In this document: positions 1-13,360 of the stretch, in pieces | How the letters are laid out: every line of letters begins with the position of its first letter | Numbering within the stretch: the first letter of the stretch is position 1 | Source of the DNA: Parelaphostrongylus tenuis | Taxonomy: Eukaryota; Nematoda; Chromadorea; Rhabditida; Metastrongylidae | NCBI GenBank assembly: GCA_019055375.1 | Contig: JAHQIW010007066.1 | Coordinates: forward strand, 186,001 to 250,000 | Direction: 5' to 3' | DNA length: 64,000 nucleotides | Program-made: the position numbers and the translations under genes | Notes under the pieces: model-generated | Databases searched by the model: none | Told to the model about the DNA's origin: nothing | What the model saw: the letters and a program-made list of their open reading frames with translations, nothing else

Positions 1-225
1 TCGGTCTCTACATGAACCCAGTCACGCTGACAGATATTGGGTATCATAGATCAAATGAAATTGTTTTTTTATTTAACCGCTTTTTTGCGGTGGTATGATG
101 TTATGAATATATACCCAGTGTTACAGAATGATGTGCAAATAGCGCCAGGCGGGACTGGAACCCGCACCTCACTCTTTCCGGGAATGCGTGCTCTATCCGT
201 TACACTACTGACGCCCATTTTGCAC
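1..225 (-). repeat. Two neighbouring minus-strand copies of a tRNA-derived SINE-like repeat (family S1)
   Basis: Positions 1-46 are the reverse complement of the left part of the repeat at 19220-19461, ending in attgggtat; the rest lies outside the window. A second copy starts near 110 with atacccagt and holds a tRNA-like core at about 140-215 (minus strand: GCGTCAG, TAGTGTAACGG, TCCCGGAAAGAGTG, GGGTTCCAGTCCC). The core matches the tRNA-like unit at 19355-19426. The apparent protein frames here are incidental. Confidence 0.75.
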
Positions 226-902
226 ATCGCTCTTTCTGATGATGAAGAGATCATTATGATTCGCCTGCGGAGTGCGTCGTTTTTAACAGAGTTTCAACAA
301 TCTCTAGATAGCCTAAAAATGTTGGCTCTAGTACCATACTTCTTTCCTATAAAGATCTTTTTGATTCGATGTAGCCATAGGGTAAAGAAAAATACGTTTT
401 ACCCCAGACGTTTATGCAAGGCTGACGCCTGTGCATAGTTTCCATAGATATTTAGTGATAATTAGAGATAACAGAAAAATTGTGAAAGTTTTGAATTCTA
501 TTTCAAATCCAGATAAATCTTTACAAAGCGCTGTAAGAGCAAAAAAAAACGTTACCTTTAGCACTCAAAGTTTTGTAGCATTGCTGCAAAAATCAAAGCG
601 TATTTATTTGCTATGTAGAAGGAAATTAAAAAAACTAATACCATCAGATCGATCAAACATACTCTTTTTTGAAATTTCGTTAAAGATGATAATTCTCAGA
701 AACGCAGAAAAATTTTCCAATTAAATAACAAAATCGTACTCTTCAGGGCTAATTGAAATCGTTGAACGCATCGCTATCAGAAGGAGCGCAATTTTATTTA
801 TTCTTCTATAAATTTAGCATCTGGCGCCAGAACGAAAATGTTCAGATTCATTTTCATGCTTGGATACAATAGGATTGCCTCTGCATTCTCATGCGCTTTT
901 GA

Positions 903-947
<45 letters not shown>

Positions 948-1555
948 TGCAGAAAACTCTAAAAGTGAAACGGAATTTTTCTTTTGCTCTTACGGCAGCC
1001 TATAGAAAACTATTTGGAACAGAAACAATGTTTTAGAATTGCCATGATTTATGTATCAAATAGACCCTAAACTTTGAATGGAGAGCCATCCAGAAATTGA
1101 AAGAGAAGTTATATAAACTCAAGCCGAACGAACAATGAATGCCGAATGTGAAGCATGGTCTTATTTTTGCTGTTGCAGCACGCTACAGAACCTTTTTGGA
1201 AGCCACGTAAGATAAATCGATTGTCAGGATTTGAGCTATCGAATGATTACAAAACTCTAGGGGAAAAGCTTTCCAACGAATAAGGCTTGATCCAAAAAGA
1301 TCTTTTATGCTTTCTTATCGGTGACCTGAAATCGCATGCACTATGCAACATCATTTTTACAAACTATTCATTAACTTCCAATTTTCTTCCAAAATTATGC
1401 ATTTTAATATTGTATATAATAAAATATCTAAAGGCGATAAATTTATATCATTATATTCACTGTGCACTGCACTTAGTACAACTGAAAGAATGCCTACATC
1501 ACTAATTACGTAGTGAAAGAGATTTTTATTCAAACATAAACGTTATACTTGCACC
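226..1555. other. AT-rich spacer, no gene seen
   Basis: I see no conserved protein or RNA gene. It holds an (AT)20 microsatellite at 906-945. At about 1230-1275 there is a short stretch (gctatcgaatgattac) that resembles, in reverse complement, the dispersed repeat R1 found in full near 35.7 and 49.5 kb. The short open frames have no recognisable domain and biased, low-complexity composition. Confidence 0.6.
906..945. repeat. (AT)n microsatellite
   Basis: Uninterrupted alternating AT for about 40 bases. Confidence 0.97.
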
Positions 1556-1735
1556 CAGAACATACGAGTGTGTAAAGGAAATTATAAACTATCGAAAAAT
1601 TACAAGCAATCCTAGATTTATTCCTAAAACGGTGGAAGAACTCTAATCAAATATCAAAAATCGCGTTTGGGCTACTTTTCGCACTGCACGTGGCGAATAC
1701 AACTGGTGGTCCTGAAAGGGTTGAAGACCCTCTTT
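1556..1735 (+). repeat. Dispersed repeat R3, copy 1
   Basis: About 160 bases align in the same orientation with 13615-13775. Shared landmarks in order are acgagtgtgta, cctagattt/ctctagattt, aaaacggtg, ggtggtcctgaaagg/tgatggtcctgaaagg. No coding potential is seen. Element type unknown. Confidence 0.65.
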
Positions 1736-4141
1736 TCTCCACCTCTTCATAACAGATCTAACTTCATCTAACATGAATGATAGCTTAAGAAAGATCTCGT
1801 TTGATGAAATATTGCTTTGGGACACAACCTACCTATTGAGCTAGCCCGAATTATTTTTGCTGAATATACGATAGATCGAATAAAGTTCTGGAACACATAC
1901 AGTAAAATGAATTAGCGTAAAGAAGAATCATTTTAACTTGTTCCGGTCGCATTTCCTGGATACAGGAGCTTTGCTAAGTATTTAATCTGGAGAATACTGA
2001 AGGCATCTCGGTGAACTGATAGCTCAAATTGTAAAGCAAACGGTTTAAAGTGGGAAGTGTGATAGTATTTGTGTGAATAAAGCGAAAGGAGTTTATTGGT
2101 GCAGATGGTGCTACAATGAATGCAGAAATTTGTTTATGATTGAAAAGTCACGCGAAGGTTAGCGGTATTTTTGAGAAGCCATTTGGCTTTCCAAATCGTT
2201 TTATTGACGACTATGAACGATGGGCTTAGTTACTTCAAACTATTACAGGTTGGTGAAAAAAAAACAGGCCGAGGATCTTGAATGATGTAGTGGATAGCAT
2301 GTGACCCACCAAAGAGGATAACACGAGATTGACGTCACATGAGACTCCGAATTTTGCAACATCTAAAAATTCTTGTGATTGTATTTCAGATTTTATCCTA
2401 CTGCAAAAAAAATCATAGGCTATGTACAAAAGTAACATATTGTATTTTATACTGCACAGTCAAATGGCTTACTCAAAAATATTTTTCGTATAAATTCACC
2501 TACTACAACTTTTCCTACATCTTATAGCTTAACCCGCCTATCGCCGTTTTTTAGAATGATATTCAAGTAGCAAAGGTTCCAACTACTCTTATTCGCCAGC
2601 CATATATTTTATCTCCTTTTTGCTTAGAATCAACCATCGAATTTCATTAACAGCAAAAGAAAAAAAATTTCCAGTTGCTTAGCACAAAAAGGAAATTACA
2701 GTAGTGAAATCAAAGCTTATAGGAAGACGCTCGGCAGAGATTCAGAACTTTCTCTTGATCTATTGCAATCGCTTCACGAAAAGTAATTTCAGCAACTCAT
2801 AGTCAGCTTGCTTGAACAAAGCCGACTATATGTCTTTGAGAGTAGCCTCAAGGATTTATGACGGATATTTATTTGGATACTTGGACGATCCGTCTTAACG
2901 AATTTTGACGACCCCGTCACATTTTCCATTGGTACCTTCCTCTCACGATAGTCGTCCGTGGTGGTGGTGTGATTCGCGCACGGCGGCTGGCGCAAATTTC
3001 AGCGAAATCAGAACTCGATTTGCTAAGACGATAAGTAATTTATAAACTAACTGTAAAGAGATGGAGTAAGTAGATACTATGCAAACAGCACATTCGATCT
3101 GTTTTCTCATATACATTCTCCACTATGGTCCTCGGATAATTCACGAGTTGTTTTGGTTGCTGCTTGAGGATTTCGTCTTCTTTATGAAGGTTGAGAGCTT
3201 GATACGATTAGTTTTTTTTAATGAAACAAAAATTCTATACGAGGACATTGAAAAAGGGGTCGAACAAAAGGCAATGTCTAGGTAAACAATACCAAAATCT
3301 TAAGCTCAAGAAACACACAAGGAATGCTGCCGTCACACTATTAATTAGCGAGCAACGCAGCAAATGTGTTTTTGTTTGCCTAGTCTTGTAACTGTATGAC
3401 AAAATTGATTTTGAAGAAAGATGCTGACAATGTTTACAAAAATAAAGCATATGACATTAGATCGGATAATTGCGGGGTTGGGGATACCCGAGCTATGGCG
3501 TCCTCATGTGGTCTTGCAGGAAAGCTTTAAGGGAGAGCGACTGAACTCTAGTACCTGATAGCTTACGAGCATCCGGTGCAATTTCATTTGCTTTGGTTTT
3601 ATGATCATTTTCGTCATCTTCCTTCAAAATTAGTCTTGTCATATCATCAAAAAACTTGTCGATCAAAAGTCGATTTGCTGCGTTTTGCTCGTGAGTAGTG
3701 TGATCACAACGTTCCTTGTGTGTTTCTTGAGCTTAAGATTTTCTTTATAAATTATCTAAACATTGTCTATCGTTGATCACTTTTTTCAATGACCTCGCTA
3801 TAGATTTTTTCACATAATCTGTGAAAAAGTGTTACGATATCGAACGTGCATCTACAACTAGTCGATATCAAGCATCTCGATAGACAGCTATTGAAATCGT
3901 TGATTCATTTGTAGAAAAACTACAGTTCAACCTGTAAGCAATTATTGTAGTATGTTTTGTAAGATGGAAGTGCTATGAGAATGTTATCAGGATGCTAGGC
4001 TTTATGTGACGTTTTGATGTGCGTTTTTCGAACAAGTCTCCAATAAGTATAAAAACAATGTTTTTTGCTTCATTCATGTAATCGGCATCGTTTTCTAAAT
4101 ACGCATTGATTTCAGAAAAAAATCCCCGGTACGTTTCACAA
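1736..4141. other. Spacer upstream of srx copy A, no gene seen
   Basis: No domain, RNA gene or known repeat is recognised on either strand in this 2.4 kb. The promoter of srx copy A would lie at its right end, but I cannot point to a specific element. The minus-strand frame at 3973-4329 runs antisense across exon 1 of that gene and looks incidental. Confidence 0.5.
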
Positions 4142-5569
4142 ATGCTAAGCTTTCCGACCACCCCGTTGTATGTTCGCGCTGAGAACATATCGGTGTCGGT
4201 AATTATGGGTGTGGTGAGTTTTAAACTGTTGCTTTGATCACCAGTAGACGTAAAAACTCCTTTGAAACTTATATTTAGTACCCAATTCCTAGCATTGATC
4301 TTAAACATGGCTATACTGCAGACCTTCAACTACGATCATAGTTCAAGTGTGACATGCTTTGGTTGTCTATGTAATTCTGTTGAGGTTCCTAGCAATTAAC
4401 TCTTGATAGAATGAATAAAGCTTAGTGATAAATCTTTGCAAGAAGTAGTCATGCAGTGACCTTCTATAGGTTTTAGATTCACGTTGCCTATTTCCTGTTT
4501 TGTTCTAACATTATGTGGTATACATTGCCTCTTCTGAAGACGAAGAACAGCAGACAATACGAAGGCCGATAGATAAGCTAGAAAGCATGTTACTTTCAGG
4601 CAGGAGTTCTTGGCTTGGTCTCGAATGGCACTGCTATACTGGCAGTGCGATACAATCCGGCACTGAGGAATTCGTTTGGTCTACTGTGTTCCTCACATAG
4701 CACCGCCAATATGGGTGTTCTACTCGTCTTCGTCTTTTGGAATGCTCCGGTGACATTACTGTGAGCATTGGAAAATTGTTCTTGCTGAAGATTCACCATA
4801 ACTAATTGTAGTGAGGGCACATCAAAATCTTTATGGTTCTTCTTTTGTGAGGCTTGTTGTGATTGAAGTGCATCCTTTTTGCGGAATATTGAGCAGCAGT
4901 AAAGAAAACTCAAAAATAAGTGGTTAAGTCTAAAATAGTAGGAGCCAGCAGACGTAACGATCTAGGTAATAAACTATAATTAGGTAGAAAATCGTCAGGT
5001 AAACAATTTCTAGCGACTAATCGAAACCATTCAATAATGTGTCAAGGTTTCCTTCAATTTGAATATTATCGTCACAAATTCAGCGCCCTAACAGAATCCA
5101 AATACAGAGCTGATCCTATTCAGCTGAGATAAAAATTGCTATTTTCGCTATAAGCGTTTTATGCCATTAATTATAAGTAGGATTTAGTTATGATTCTGGG
5201 TTTCAGAGCACCTCTTCTAAAATATCAGAATTTGACGGAAAAGTCAATGCTTCATTGGAGGTATTGAATAATCGCTTACAAATAAGTCACATGACTTTCT
5301 GAGGACTCATGGTGAGCCTCCGTAGAGGTGTAATATTCCAGTTAAAGCTGCTCTAGAAGATCATTGCCGATGATTTCTCATTTTTCCGGTAATGAAAAAT
5401 TATCACGAAACGAGGAGAGAACTTGTACTTATTCTTTTTGCAACTCCTCTAAATAGGCTGGTAATAAATGCCAGCCGTAGAAGATTTACACTGATATGGG
5501 CAAAAAGTTATCAGAAGCAGCACAAACAAGATTTAGTCTGAAGAATTGCCTTCGAGATTTTTGTGACTA

Positions 5570-7330
5570 CCATGTTTTCTTATCCATGCCGATGAAGGAA
5601 GATGGAGCCATTACAACATGTTCACCATGATATTATGATGGCAGCTGAAAACTTCTGTACCTATCTTTTCCGTTCAACAACCCCTGTCTCGGGCCCAGAA
5701 ATTCCTACTGGTGACACACTACCTGAGAGTCTAGCCGGTGAAGTTTGAGTTGCGATTGAAAGCATGCTGAGAGGTGCAGCTCCAAAACTTGATAACATCA
5801 TTACCGATTTCTTTGGAGCTTGTGGCCACAATCTGCAGGTACTTTTCAAAAAAGAGAACATCATAACTGCAGGAAGAAGAATACTCGGACGGAACAGTGG
5901 TGGACTTTGCTCTCACTCATTCTACCTAAGAAGGGTGACAGTAGGGAACTTCATAACTACCGCTCGAATGCTACTTGATTAGACTCTGGAGGCTTTTTAT
6001 TGGGTCACTCTTTTATATCGAAGACTTTGGATGGGGTACAGTAGTTTTAACAAGAGGATTTCGAAAGGGATTCCGTTAAATGAACCACATTCAAACTGTG
6101 TCACATGTTACTGAAGTTCGTCGAAAATATCATGTGCTCTTTTTTCTAACCTTTATTGACTATAAGAAAGCGTTTGCCAGAGTCGAAACGAATGCAGTCG
6201 CTCAGCGCTCGTTGGCCAAAATGCACACTCGTCTTATATGCAAACATTAGCTGATTGCTTTCGAAACCACAGCACAAGAATAGGGCTTTTTATCGGCCCC
6301 TCATCATACCCATAGAAAAGGGGTGTGACACTGAGAGTATATCGCTGAAGCTATTCACAGCTGCACTATAGTGGATAATGAACTCTCTCGATAGGGAGAA
6401 AAGGCATATGTATGATGATTACAACCTATCAAACATTCGTTTCATGGATGACATCTTCATCTTTTTAAAAAATTATCACTGAAGCAGGGACGATGCACAG
6501 TAAGGTCGACGAAGCAGGAAGAAAAGATTGAGAAGATTGCTGAATGCATAAGCAAGACGATGACCCCGTTTATGGTCCATGACAAGAAGGTGAACAAATG
6601 AAGTAGATGGACCTTTGAATATAAAAAGCAGCTCGTACGTATGCCTTGGGCATGCAATAAACATGGAGAACAGCATGAAGGAGGAATTAGACAGAAGAAG
6701 GGGAGCAGAGAAGGCCGTAATCGGGCCACTCAAAGAAGGCACCGATTGAATAGCGAACTTCAAATTCCGTGCTCACTTCTCGATTCAACAATGCTCCCAG
6801 CGCTTTGTCATGCAGCAGAGACGTGAACTGATACAAAGCTACGTCAAAAAATTTGCAAACATCTCACAGGGCGCCTTAACAACTTCTTCTCATTTGGTCG
6901 GCTCTCACAATGTCTGGCCGGTTTCTCCAACTCAGATCTTCAAAACGTGCCCCCACCTTCGTCATCTAGAAATATCTACACCAATGGCTATACAAGCTGG
7001 CTTGGTCATTTGAACTCAAGCGAAGAAGACATGTGGACAAAAAGGCAATGGGGTGGACTTTATGAGAATGCAGGCGTACTTTCGAAAGGCCACCCAAACA
7101 AGCCGCACCAGCATATGGCAACGAGCTTGGAATCATGAAGTGAGCCTCACGTATATCGCCTTGTTTGAAAAAGATTACCAGCATGAATGACAATTGTCCG
7201 AAAGAGATAAAAATCCAAACTGCGCTGAAGCTCTCATTACCAATGAGAACGGGCAGTCCAAGTATCCAAGTATTGGGAGAATTCATGGCACAGACACTAA
7301 GTGTACTGGAATGAACACAAACGTTATAAA
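5570..7330 (+). mobile_element. RTE-type non-LTR retrotransposon relic, family 1, in intron 2 of srx copy A
   Basis: A 5'-truncated, frame-broken reverse transcriptase runs across several frames. Recognisable pieces in order: PTGDTLPESLAGEV (about 5700), KKGD...LHNYRSN (5929-5970, the conserved NYRPI region), FRKGF and MNHIQTV (6060-6100), FIDYKKAFARVE (6155-6190), the catalytic box as FMDD (about 6433-6445), and INMENSMKEELDRRRGAEKA (6655-6715). Then come STMLPALCHAAETW (6790-6830) and a C-terminal GHLNSSEEDMWTKR block near 7005-7040. No endonuclease domain is present. It is oriented with the host gene. Many stops and frameshifts show it is long dead. Confidence 0.82.
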
Positions 7331-8879
7331 AAGTCTTAACATGGTAATAGTTCTATTGAATTTTGGATAATTTAGTAGAACAGAAAATCTTGTCACTTGC
7401 AGTGGAAACGAGATAGCTTCCAAGCCAATTGGAGAGTTATTCGTATGATGAGTGTCATGCTATGGAACGTGTGCCTGTATTCGCACCTTGCCATCGCCTT
7501 GAACAGACTGATTGCCATTACGCTGCCTTTACGAGCCTCCTTTGTACAGACACTAAGAAATACTTCTTTCGCCGTTCTGACCTGCTGGATGCTTGGATTT
7601 TTTCCCATAATGCCGTATTTCTAGAGTGAGTTTTGACACTTTTATCGTTTGGTCTCAATAAGCGACTTTTAGTAAATTCCAGTAATGGTAATAATTATTG
7701 TTTCACATTATTATATTGACACGCAGGTGACATAAAAATGTTTACTTGAAACGTTTCGATGTGTGCATTTCCATCAAAGCAGAACTATTTATCCGAGCCG
7801 ATAGTCGGCAATTACTCGTCGTCGCGATGTGAGTGTTTGTTGATGTACCCTAGTCGAACCCCTGCTTTATACAAAACGGACGGTGGTGTAGTGCCACCAG
7901 CCAATATGATCTGCATTTTTGGCACTAATACATTCTGTAACAGTTGGTCATATATTATTTAGCTGGAAATGCTATGCTGAGCTGTGTCAGTTAATAAATG
8001 GCTATCTCATGAACAATGCATTACCGCCAAAAACGATCATCTCATTAGATGGCTACAACAGATCAACCTCCGATGTGTACGAAAGGGCATCGTCAAAAAG
8101 ATTCTTCATTCGAGCTGTGCTTCACTTCATAAAATTCGACTTAGCGTGAGAACGACTACCCGCGTCGCGAATGTGAGGCCTGTGGATTATCGAGTGAAAT
8201 TAGTCAGACTCTAAGAAGGACGAAGATCTCGGAATTTTAGTTGAATAAGAGTTTTTCTGACAACACCGTTTCAGCTCTGTAACGTCTAACAATATTGATG
8301 TCGTTATTCAGCTTCGTGACATACCAGATTACCATGACCCATCTTTATAATAGTAAGAAGGAATACATGTCCATATTTACACTTTTCCTTCCATGAAAAG
8401 AGATTATTTGTTATGGTGCACGAATAATCACTCCAACGGAATATTCTGTCGACTGGATATCACCAAGCAACGTAGAGATCGGGAGAGCTTTAACCTACAT
8501 TTCCAAGGATCAAAGTACAATGTCGTCGCAGTTGTCCCTTGACATGAGTTCGGTACCACAATGACAGCCGTGAAAATTGGAGGGCTTGCTTGGCTTTAGT
8601 TGCAGATAGCAGCCATTTGCCATTCCCTGGAGTACCTCTAACTACTTCATTGAGTTCACCTTTTTTCTTCAAAGTAATTATGGTAAGCATTATCTAGTTG
8701 GTAGGTGCGCTCCATAAGCATCATTTGAGTATCTTGGGTTGCCCCATAGTTTCTTTCTCAGTTAGAGCTTTGTAAATTAATTGTTATTTATCCACAGAAA
8801 CCAATTGATCAATGATATGATCGCCACCGTGATATGCAGCTGCTTGTTAAGCAAAGACTGGATGCCTTTCAGTAGGAAA

Positions 8880-9245
8880 GGTTAACGATCAAGGAAGGCG
8901 GTGATGTCACTTTTGCTCTTTTCCTTCGCAAGATGCTGCTTTTAGAGCGTGGAAGAAACTATATCTCATGGAGCAATTTTAGGACTAAACGGTGGATTTG
9001 TGGTTTAGCTCAGTTTTTCCAAAATGCAGCAAGCCGGCTTTGTAATTTGAGGTCCAGTCCAGCGTTATTCCGAAGAAAGACGACACTGATTCGTTTAGAC
9101 GTTTCTCACGCACTGTCGCAGCCATCTTCCGGAGTCGTTTCGCGCTGGCAGTCTGCATGCTGTTCAGTAGTTTCATAAACAGCGTAACCTGCCAATCTCA
9201 GAAAACCCGGAGCATATTCTTTCGAGCAGGAACTTGAGCTTTGAC
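8880..9245. repeat. Dispersed repeat R5, copy 1
   Basis: Aligns with 32685-33075 in the same orientation. Landmarks: gacactga(t/g)tcgttt, ttccggagtcgttt/ttcggaatcgttt, cagtagttt/gagtagtta, ccggagcat/ccgagagcat. It lies in intron 3 of srx copy A. No coding capacity is recognised and element class is unknown. Confidence 0.6.
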
Positions 9246-11490
9246 TTAGCTAGCTGGTCCTTGCCCTCTTTTTACTTTGAAAGCGCCGAAACTGGGAAAC
9301 TCAGAGCTCTAAGTCTGCAGTTTGCAAGGCTATCAGAACATTCTCAGACCTAACACAGGTTTTCGGCAATAATTCGATTTGAAACAGAAAAGAACTGACT
9401 AAGACATTAGTGCGAAAAAACTATAAGGCTAACTATAACATTTCACTTGTTCGAGTCATTTAAAGTGTTTGACTTGAACTCGAACATTTTGCTGTATAAC
9501 ATCAGCACAAACTCCTAGAAATTTTCTTCACGTTTTTCTATCGACTTTCGTTCAGGTGGAAGCTGTTTCATCTTCTTTGATTCTATAAAATGGACGTGGT
9601 CGCTTAGTGATACACCGTGCGCCTATATAATGGCAGTCTTGGTTGCGTTCTACACCGGCTTGAGCGTACTGATTCTAATTCTTCTACTCGACTGTACCAC
9701 GTTAATTTGTCTGAGAGTAAAACGCACGGTTAGTGGTAAAGCATTTGGCTATTAGAGCTATCAGTGATTCTGTTCGGTACGACTGGTGCCGTTCCATCGC
9801 ATCATGCCATTTTCTATCTGTTTAAACTCCACTATGAATTATGTAACACAAAAATCTATCTCAAAAGAATTTATAATTGTATAGCCGCAGGGCATGAAGT
9901 GTCATAACCCCGACGGTACCCACAGAGATGGTGCCCAACGAAACACACACAAAATGGAAGTAAGCTTCTTTAAACAGGTAAAGCGATCAAATATCCGCTG
10001 TTTGGTTTAATGGGTGCGCTAATTCGTGTTAGGACTTCATGGGCAAATTTCTTCATTCTACATCAACTTTTTTCCAGACACTTTGTAGAAATGCGTTATT
10101 CATCTTTGTACATATTTGCTTCCACTGCATCTGTCCTCTTGTTGAAAATCGTTGGCCTATGTTCATCACTAGTACGTTTGCATGGGAACTGTGCCATGTG
10201 CTAGACGGGCAAGTGCTATATTGACATTTTCTCCAAATTCAATTTGTTGAGTCGGGTCGGTGTCTATTGGAAAGCGAAAGTTCAGAATATTTGAATGTGA
10301 AGATGCAGGAAGTGTGAAAAAAATTAACTGCCCCTTAATCTAACTATATTAAACTTAATTCGCTAATTTCTTAATGAGCAGACGTGATAATATGGAGAAG
10401 ATTCAATCAGTATATCATTTCTTGACGTTTTGGCAATTTTGCCTTGTTCAGAGCCTGGAAGGATATATTGTATCTGACTCTTCCACCCTCTGAAAAGTGG
10501 AAAACTCCCGAGGCTTCAGCATATGCTATATTCCTCTCAAAAGCCTTGTGGCTGCTCATCAAGGAACTGATGATTATTAATCAACGCCAAGCTTAACAGA
10601 TTGTCTGTTCTGGGAGGTACTGCGTGAAATTGTGCAGTTCCTCAATTCGTATCGTTGTCATATTTGCAGTCTCTTCTTTCTTCACCAGTCATTTTACCAC
10701 TACAAGTGAAAAATTTTTCTCCAATAAGTTTGTACTAAGGAGTTTTTTTCAAATACTCTAGCTGTGTTTAACATCTCAGCTGCTTGCGATTGGTTATAGG
10801 ATAGATGGGTTCAGCTTTTGCCTTTTATTCAACCCTTAGGGGATACGTCATGCATTGTACTTCATTCACAGCGTCAAAGGTGGCTATGCGAACACGTGGC
10901 CTGACGGTAGCCTGTTATAATCTAGTTAACTCCGCTATCCCTCAAAAAGGCAGCTTCAATTTGCTGGTTTCCTTGGGGTTAAAGCAGTGGTAGGTTTGAG
11001 ACGAGCAATACGCAAGTATTTCGTCATGGAATCAAATTGCAATCAGTGAACTTTTATAATAGCCTATGATTAAATATGTTGAAATAGCCTAAAATTTATG
11101 GCATAACTGGTATACTTCCAGAAAGGAGCCATACTATTCGAGTTACAGCATTTTCGTCCGAGGTCGGAATGAAAAAAATGTACTTTTATCTTTGCAAAAA
11201 GTTTATGCACCTTGATAATTTGTTCAGTTAAAAGCAGTTTGCAAAGCAGTAAATTAGTTATGAGCGTTTGCGATTCAAATCTTACACAAAATTCTGCAAT
11301 TTTCAGCTTCATCGTTGTCCTATTCCATTTTCATTTCTCTCATCATGGTGTGAAAACGAAGCGTACAAAGCCAATAATGGTATGTGACATCATGCTTCAA
11401 AGAGCAACAGTTCCCAGATTCGATTGCTGTCGTTCAGCTGCAATAGTCCTATTTCAGATGACTCAGATAGTGAAGATGTTTCCCAAGTAG

Positions 11491-12650
11491 ACGAACATTG
11501 AAACAACAGGTATATGTGAATGGGCGTCCGCTCGGATGTGCATTTTGAATGTATAACATACCATTCCGTCAACATTTTTTCATCGACTTCGTGACCACCT
11601 GTTGAAAATGGGAGAGTATTATGAGCTGAAAAATCATAAATTGATGGAATAAATCTTTTGTGACCGATCCTTCTTCGAGGAACGATTCCTGCCTTTGAGT
11701 TTGTTAAAGATCGTTTGAGGTTACTGAAAAAACCAAGTGGCTTGAGATCTATCCTTCAAGCAAGTCTGATACCTTTTCAAAATATCTAAAAACATGAAAG
11801 GCTTAGTGGACTTAAATGCGAGACAGAACTAAAATCCTCTAACCACTGTGCCACACGATCTACTATTCAAAAAGAACAGAAGCCTTAAAGTTTTAAAACT
11901 GGGAAATTATGTATGGAAAAATTGTAGATTATATATCACTTTGGCGACTGCACGGGTACATTGTCTGTGGAGACATCTGAGACCAAATCTCCTGCCTAAT
12001 TCTATTAAACCATCATGACGATCTACCGCTATACTTTCAGTTTGAAGGGTTTTGATACCATATGGCGGAAATCGCTTAGCATATAGGTGGCAGGTGTCAG
12101 CACACTGATAGTGTAATGGCTGAGTTCGAATTTTTTTTAAGATTGAGCTCCGCAACAAGATGATTTGTCTCGGCAGGCTTCGCCTTCTTTCTGCAACGTT
12201 TTCAACATTTGACCCTTGAGGGACCTCGGGTTTCACATATGATACATCACTGTTTGAAGGCCTTTTTTTGCTGGATAAAAGCTTTCTCTCAAGCATTGGG
12301 TAATTTTTTAAAAGTACAGATCTCTATGATTTTAAAAAAATGTTTACTCTGAGCAAAAATACTTTTCATCACGTTGTAGCAGTGAAGTAAATTTGTTTCA
12401 CACTCAATTTGCATATGGCCCTTCATCAAAGTTTTACTAGTCAATGGATAGCTCAAACCTTGGAGACTGATGATATAATTGGTTGCCTTGAAAGATTACC
12501 ACAGAAAGGTGCATGAACGATAAGACGATTGCTTATCACGCCCTAAAATTTTGCTTCGCCGCTGGAGGTCATAGGTGGTTCATTACTAATTATAGGTAAA
12601 ATTTGCATGTTAAAGGTATTTAATCGTTACATAAAGAATGGAAGATTAAA
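11491..12650. other. Spacer after srx copy A, with one SINE head
   Basis: Positions 11825-11865 on the minus strand read TGTGGCACAGTGGTTAGAGG, the tRNA-like head of SINE family S2. The 129-codon minus-strand frame at 11907-12296 has no recognisable domain. Nothing else is identified. Confidence 0.5.
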
Positions 12651-12870
12651 AAGTAATCTTTTATAAGGGTATTTTGATAATAACAGCTACTACTTCTCTC
12701 AAAATCCTTCATTTGTTAGCGGTAATACCATACCCATTTGAAAAGCATTAACAAACTTATAAGTAATCTTTTATAAGGGTATTTTGATAATAACAGCTAC
12801 TACTTCTCTCGAAATCCTTCATTTGTCAGCGGTAATACCATACCCATTTGAAAAGCATTAACAAACTTAT
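12651..12870. repeat. Exact-length 110-bp tandem duplication
   Basis: 12651-12760 and 12761-12870 are adjacent direct copies. I find two mismatches: ctcaaaatcc versus ctcgaaatcc, and ttgttagc versus ttgtcagc. The near identity indicates a recent duplication. The first 20 bases of the unit (ttataagggtattttga) recur at 19016-19032. Confidence 0.95.
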
Positions 12871-13360
12871 AACCCTTGTTGAGCATTTGTATCGCCTGTC
12901 TTGCGAGAACGTAGCTCAGAAGCACATCTTCTACATCTAAACACCTCTGTTAGAGGTTTACGTGGAAGTAATTGTAGTATGTAACTAGGATTAGTGTAGG
13001 AAGAGTTTATCATTTTATCATTTTATCAAGAGCACATTCATTGCGGAACATAGGGTACTTCCCCTCTTAGTACGCAAGGTCAAAAAAAGAATTTTTTGCT
13101 CTTCTCGGACGTTTTAGTAGTCATTCGATTGCCTATATTTCAAAAACTTTAATTTTGTGCTTGTCTTCTCAAAAAAAAGCCTCTTAGCTAGTTGTAGCAA
13201 CAACAATAAAATTGTCTTGCGCATTTGAGTACTTTTCGCTATACACGGCTTCTCTCAACTTTCGTACCCATGATAGCGCAAAACTAAACAATTTCAATAG
13301 TATGGTTGATTTTTGAGAAAGAACTTTTAGTGAATTGTCACAGCTAAACGAATATTGGGT
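12871..13360. other. AT-rich spacer, nothing recognised
   Basis: No gene, RNA or repeat is recognised. A short direct repeat (atcattttatcattttatca) is at about 13008-13027. Confidence 0.5.

Larger units (their letters stand above)
4142..11490 (+). pseudogene. Srx-type chemoreceptor, copy A (broken in exon 3)
   Basis: Serpentine receptor class x type GPCR, a family expected in chemosensory neuron membranes (known of the family). Exons: 4142-4213, 4600-4760, 7403-7625, 9556-9728, 9891-9977, 10078-10208, 11307-11379, 11458-11490. Exon 1 starts MLSFPTTPLY. Exon 2 has the TM1-TM2 block GLVSNGTAILAV and NPALRNSFGLLC. Exon 3 has TM3 with HLAIALNRLIAI, then CWMLGFF (TM4). Exon 4 starts SGSCFIFFDS and covers TM5. 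Exon 5 ends MEVSFFKQ. Exon 6 has NRWPMF and AWELCHVLDG (TM7). The tail is GFIVVLFHF. Exon 3 is 223 nt instead of 224: one base is missing after TTC near 7442. Its penultimate codon is TAG (7622-7624) where copies B and C have TGG. Intron 6 has a GC donor (gcaagt, 10209). Intron 2 holds an RTE copy. Two lesions in one exon make this a likely pseudogene. Confidence 0.88.

Noticed and set aside
37..438. 133-codon frame at the left edge
   Set aside because: Runs through the minus-strand S1 repeat, so it is non-coding.
11907..12296. 129-codon minus-strand frame
   Set aside because: No known domain, no splice-consistent neighbours and no conservation inside the window.
12651..12870. CRISPR-like or satellite array
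   Set aside because: Only two units without spacers, in a eukaryotic genome.
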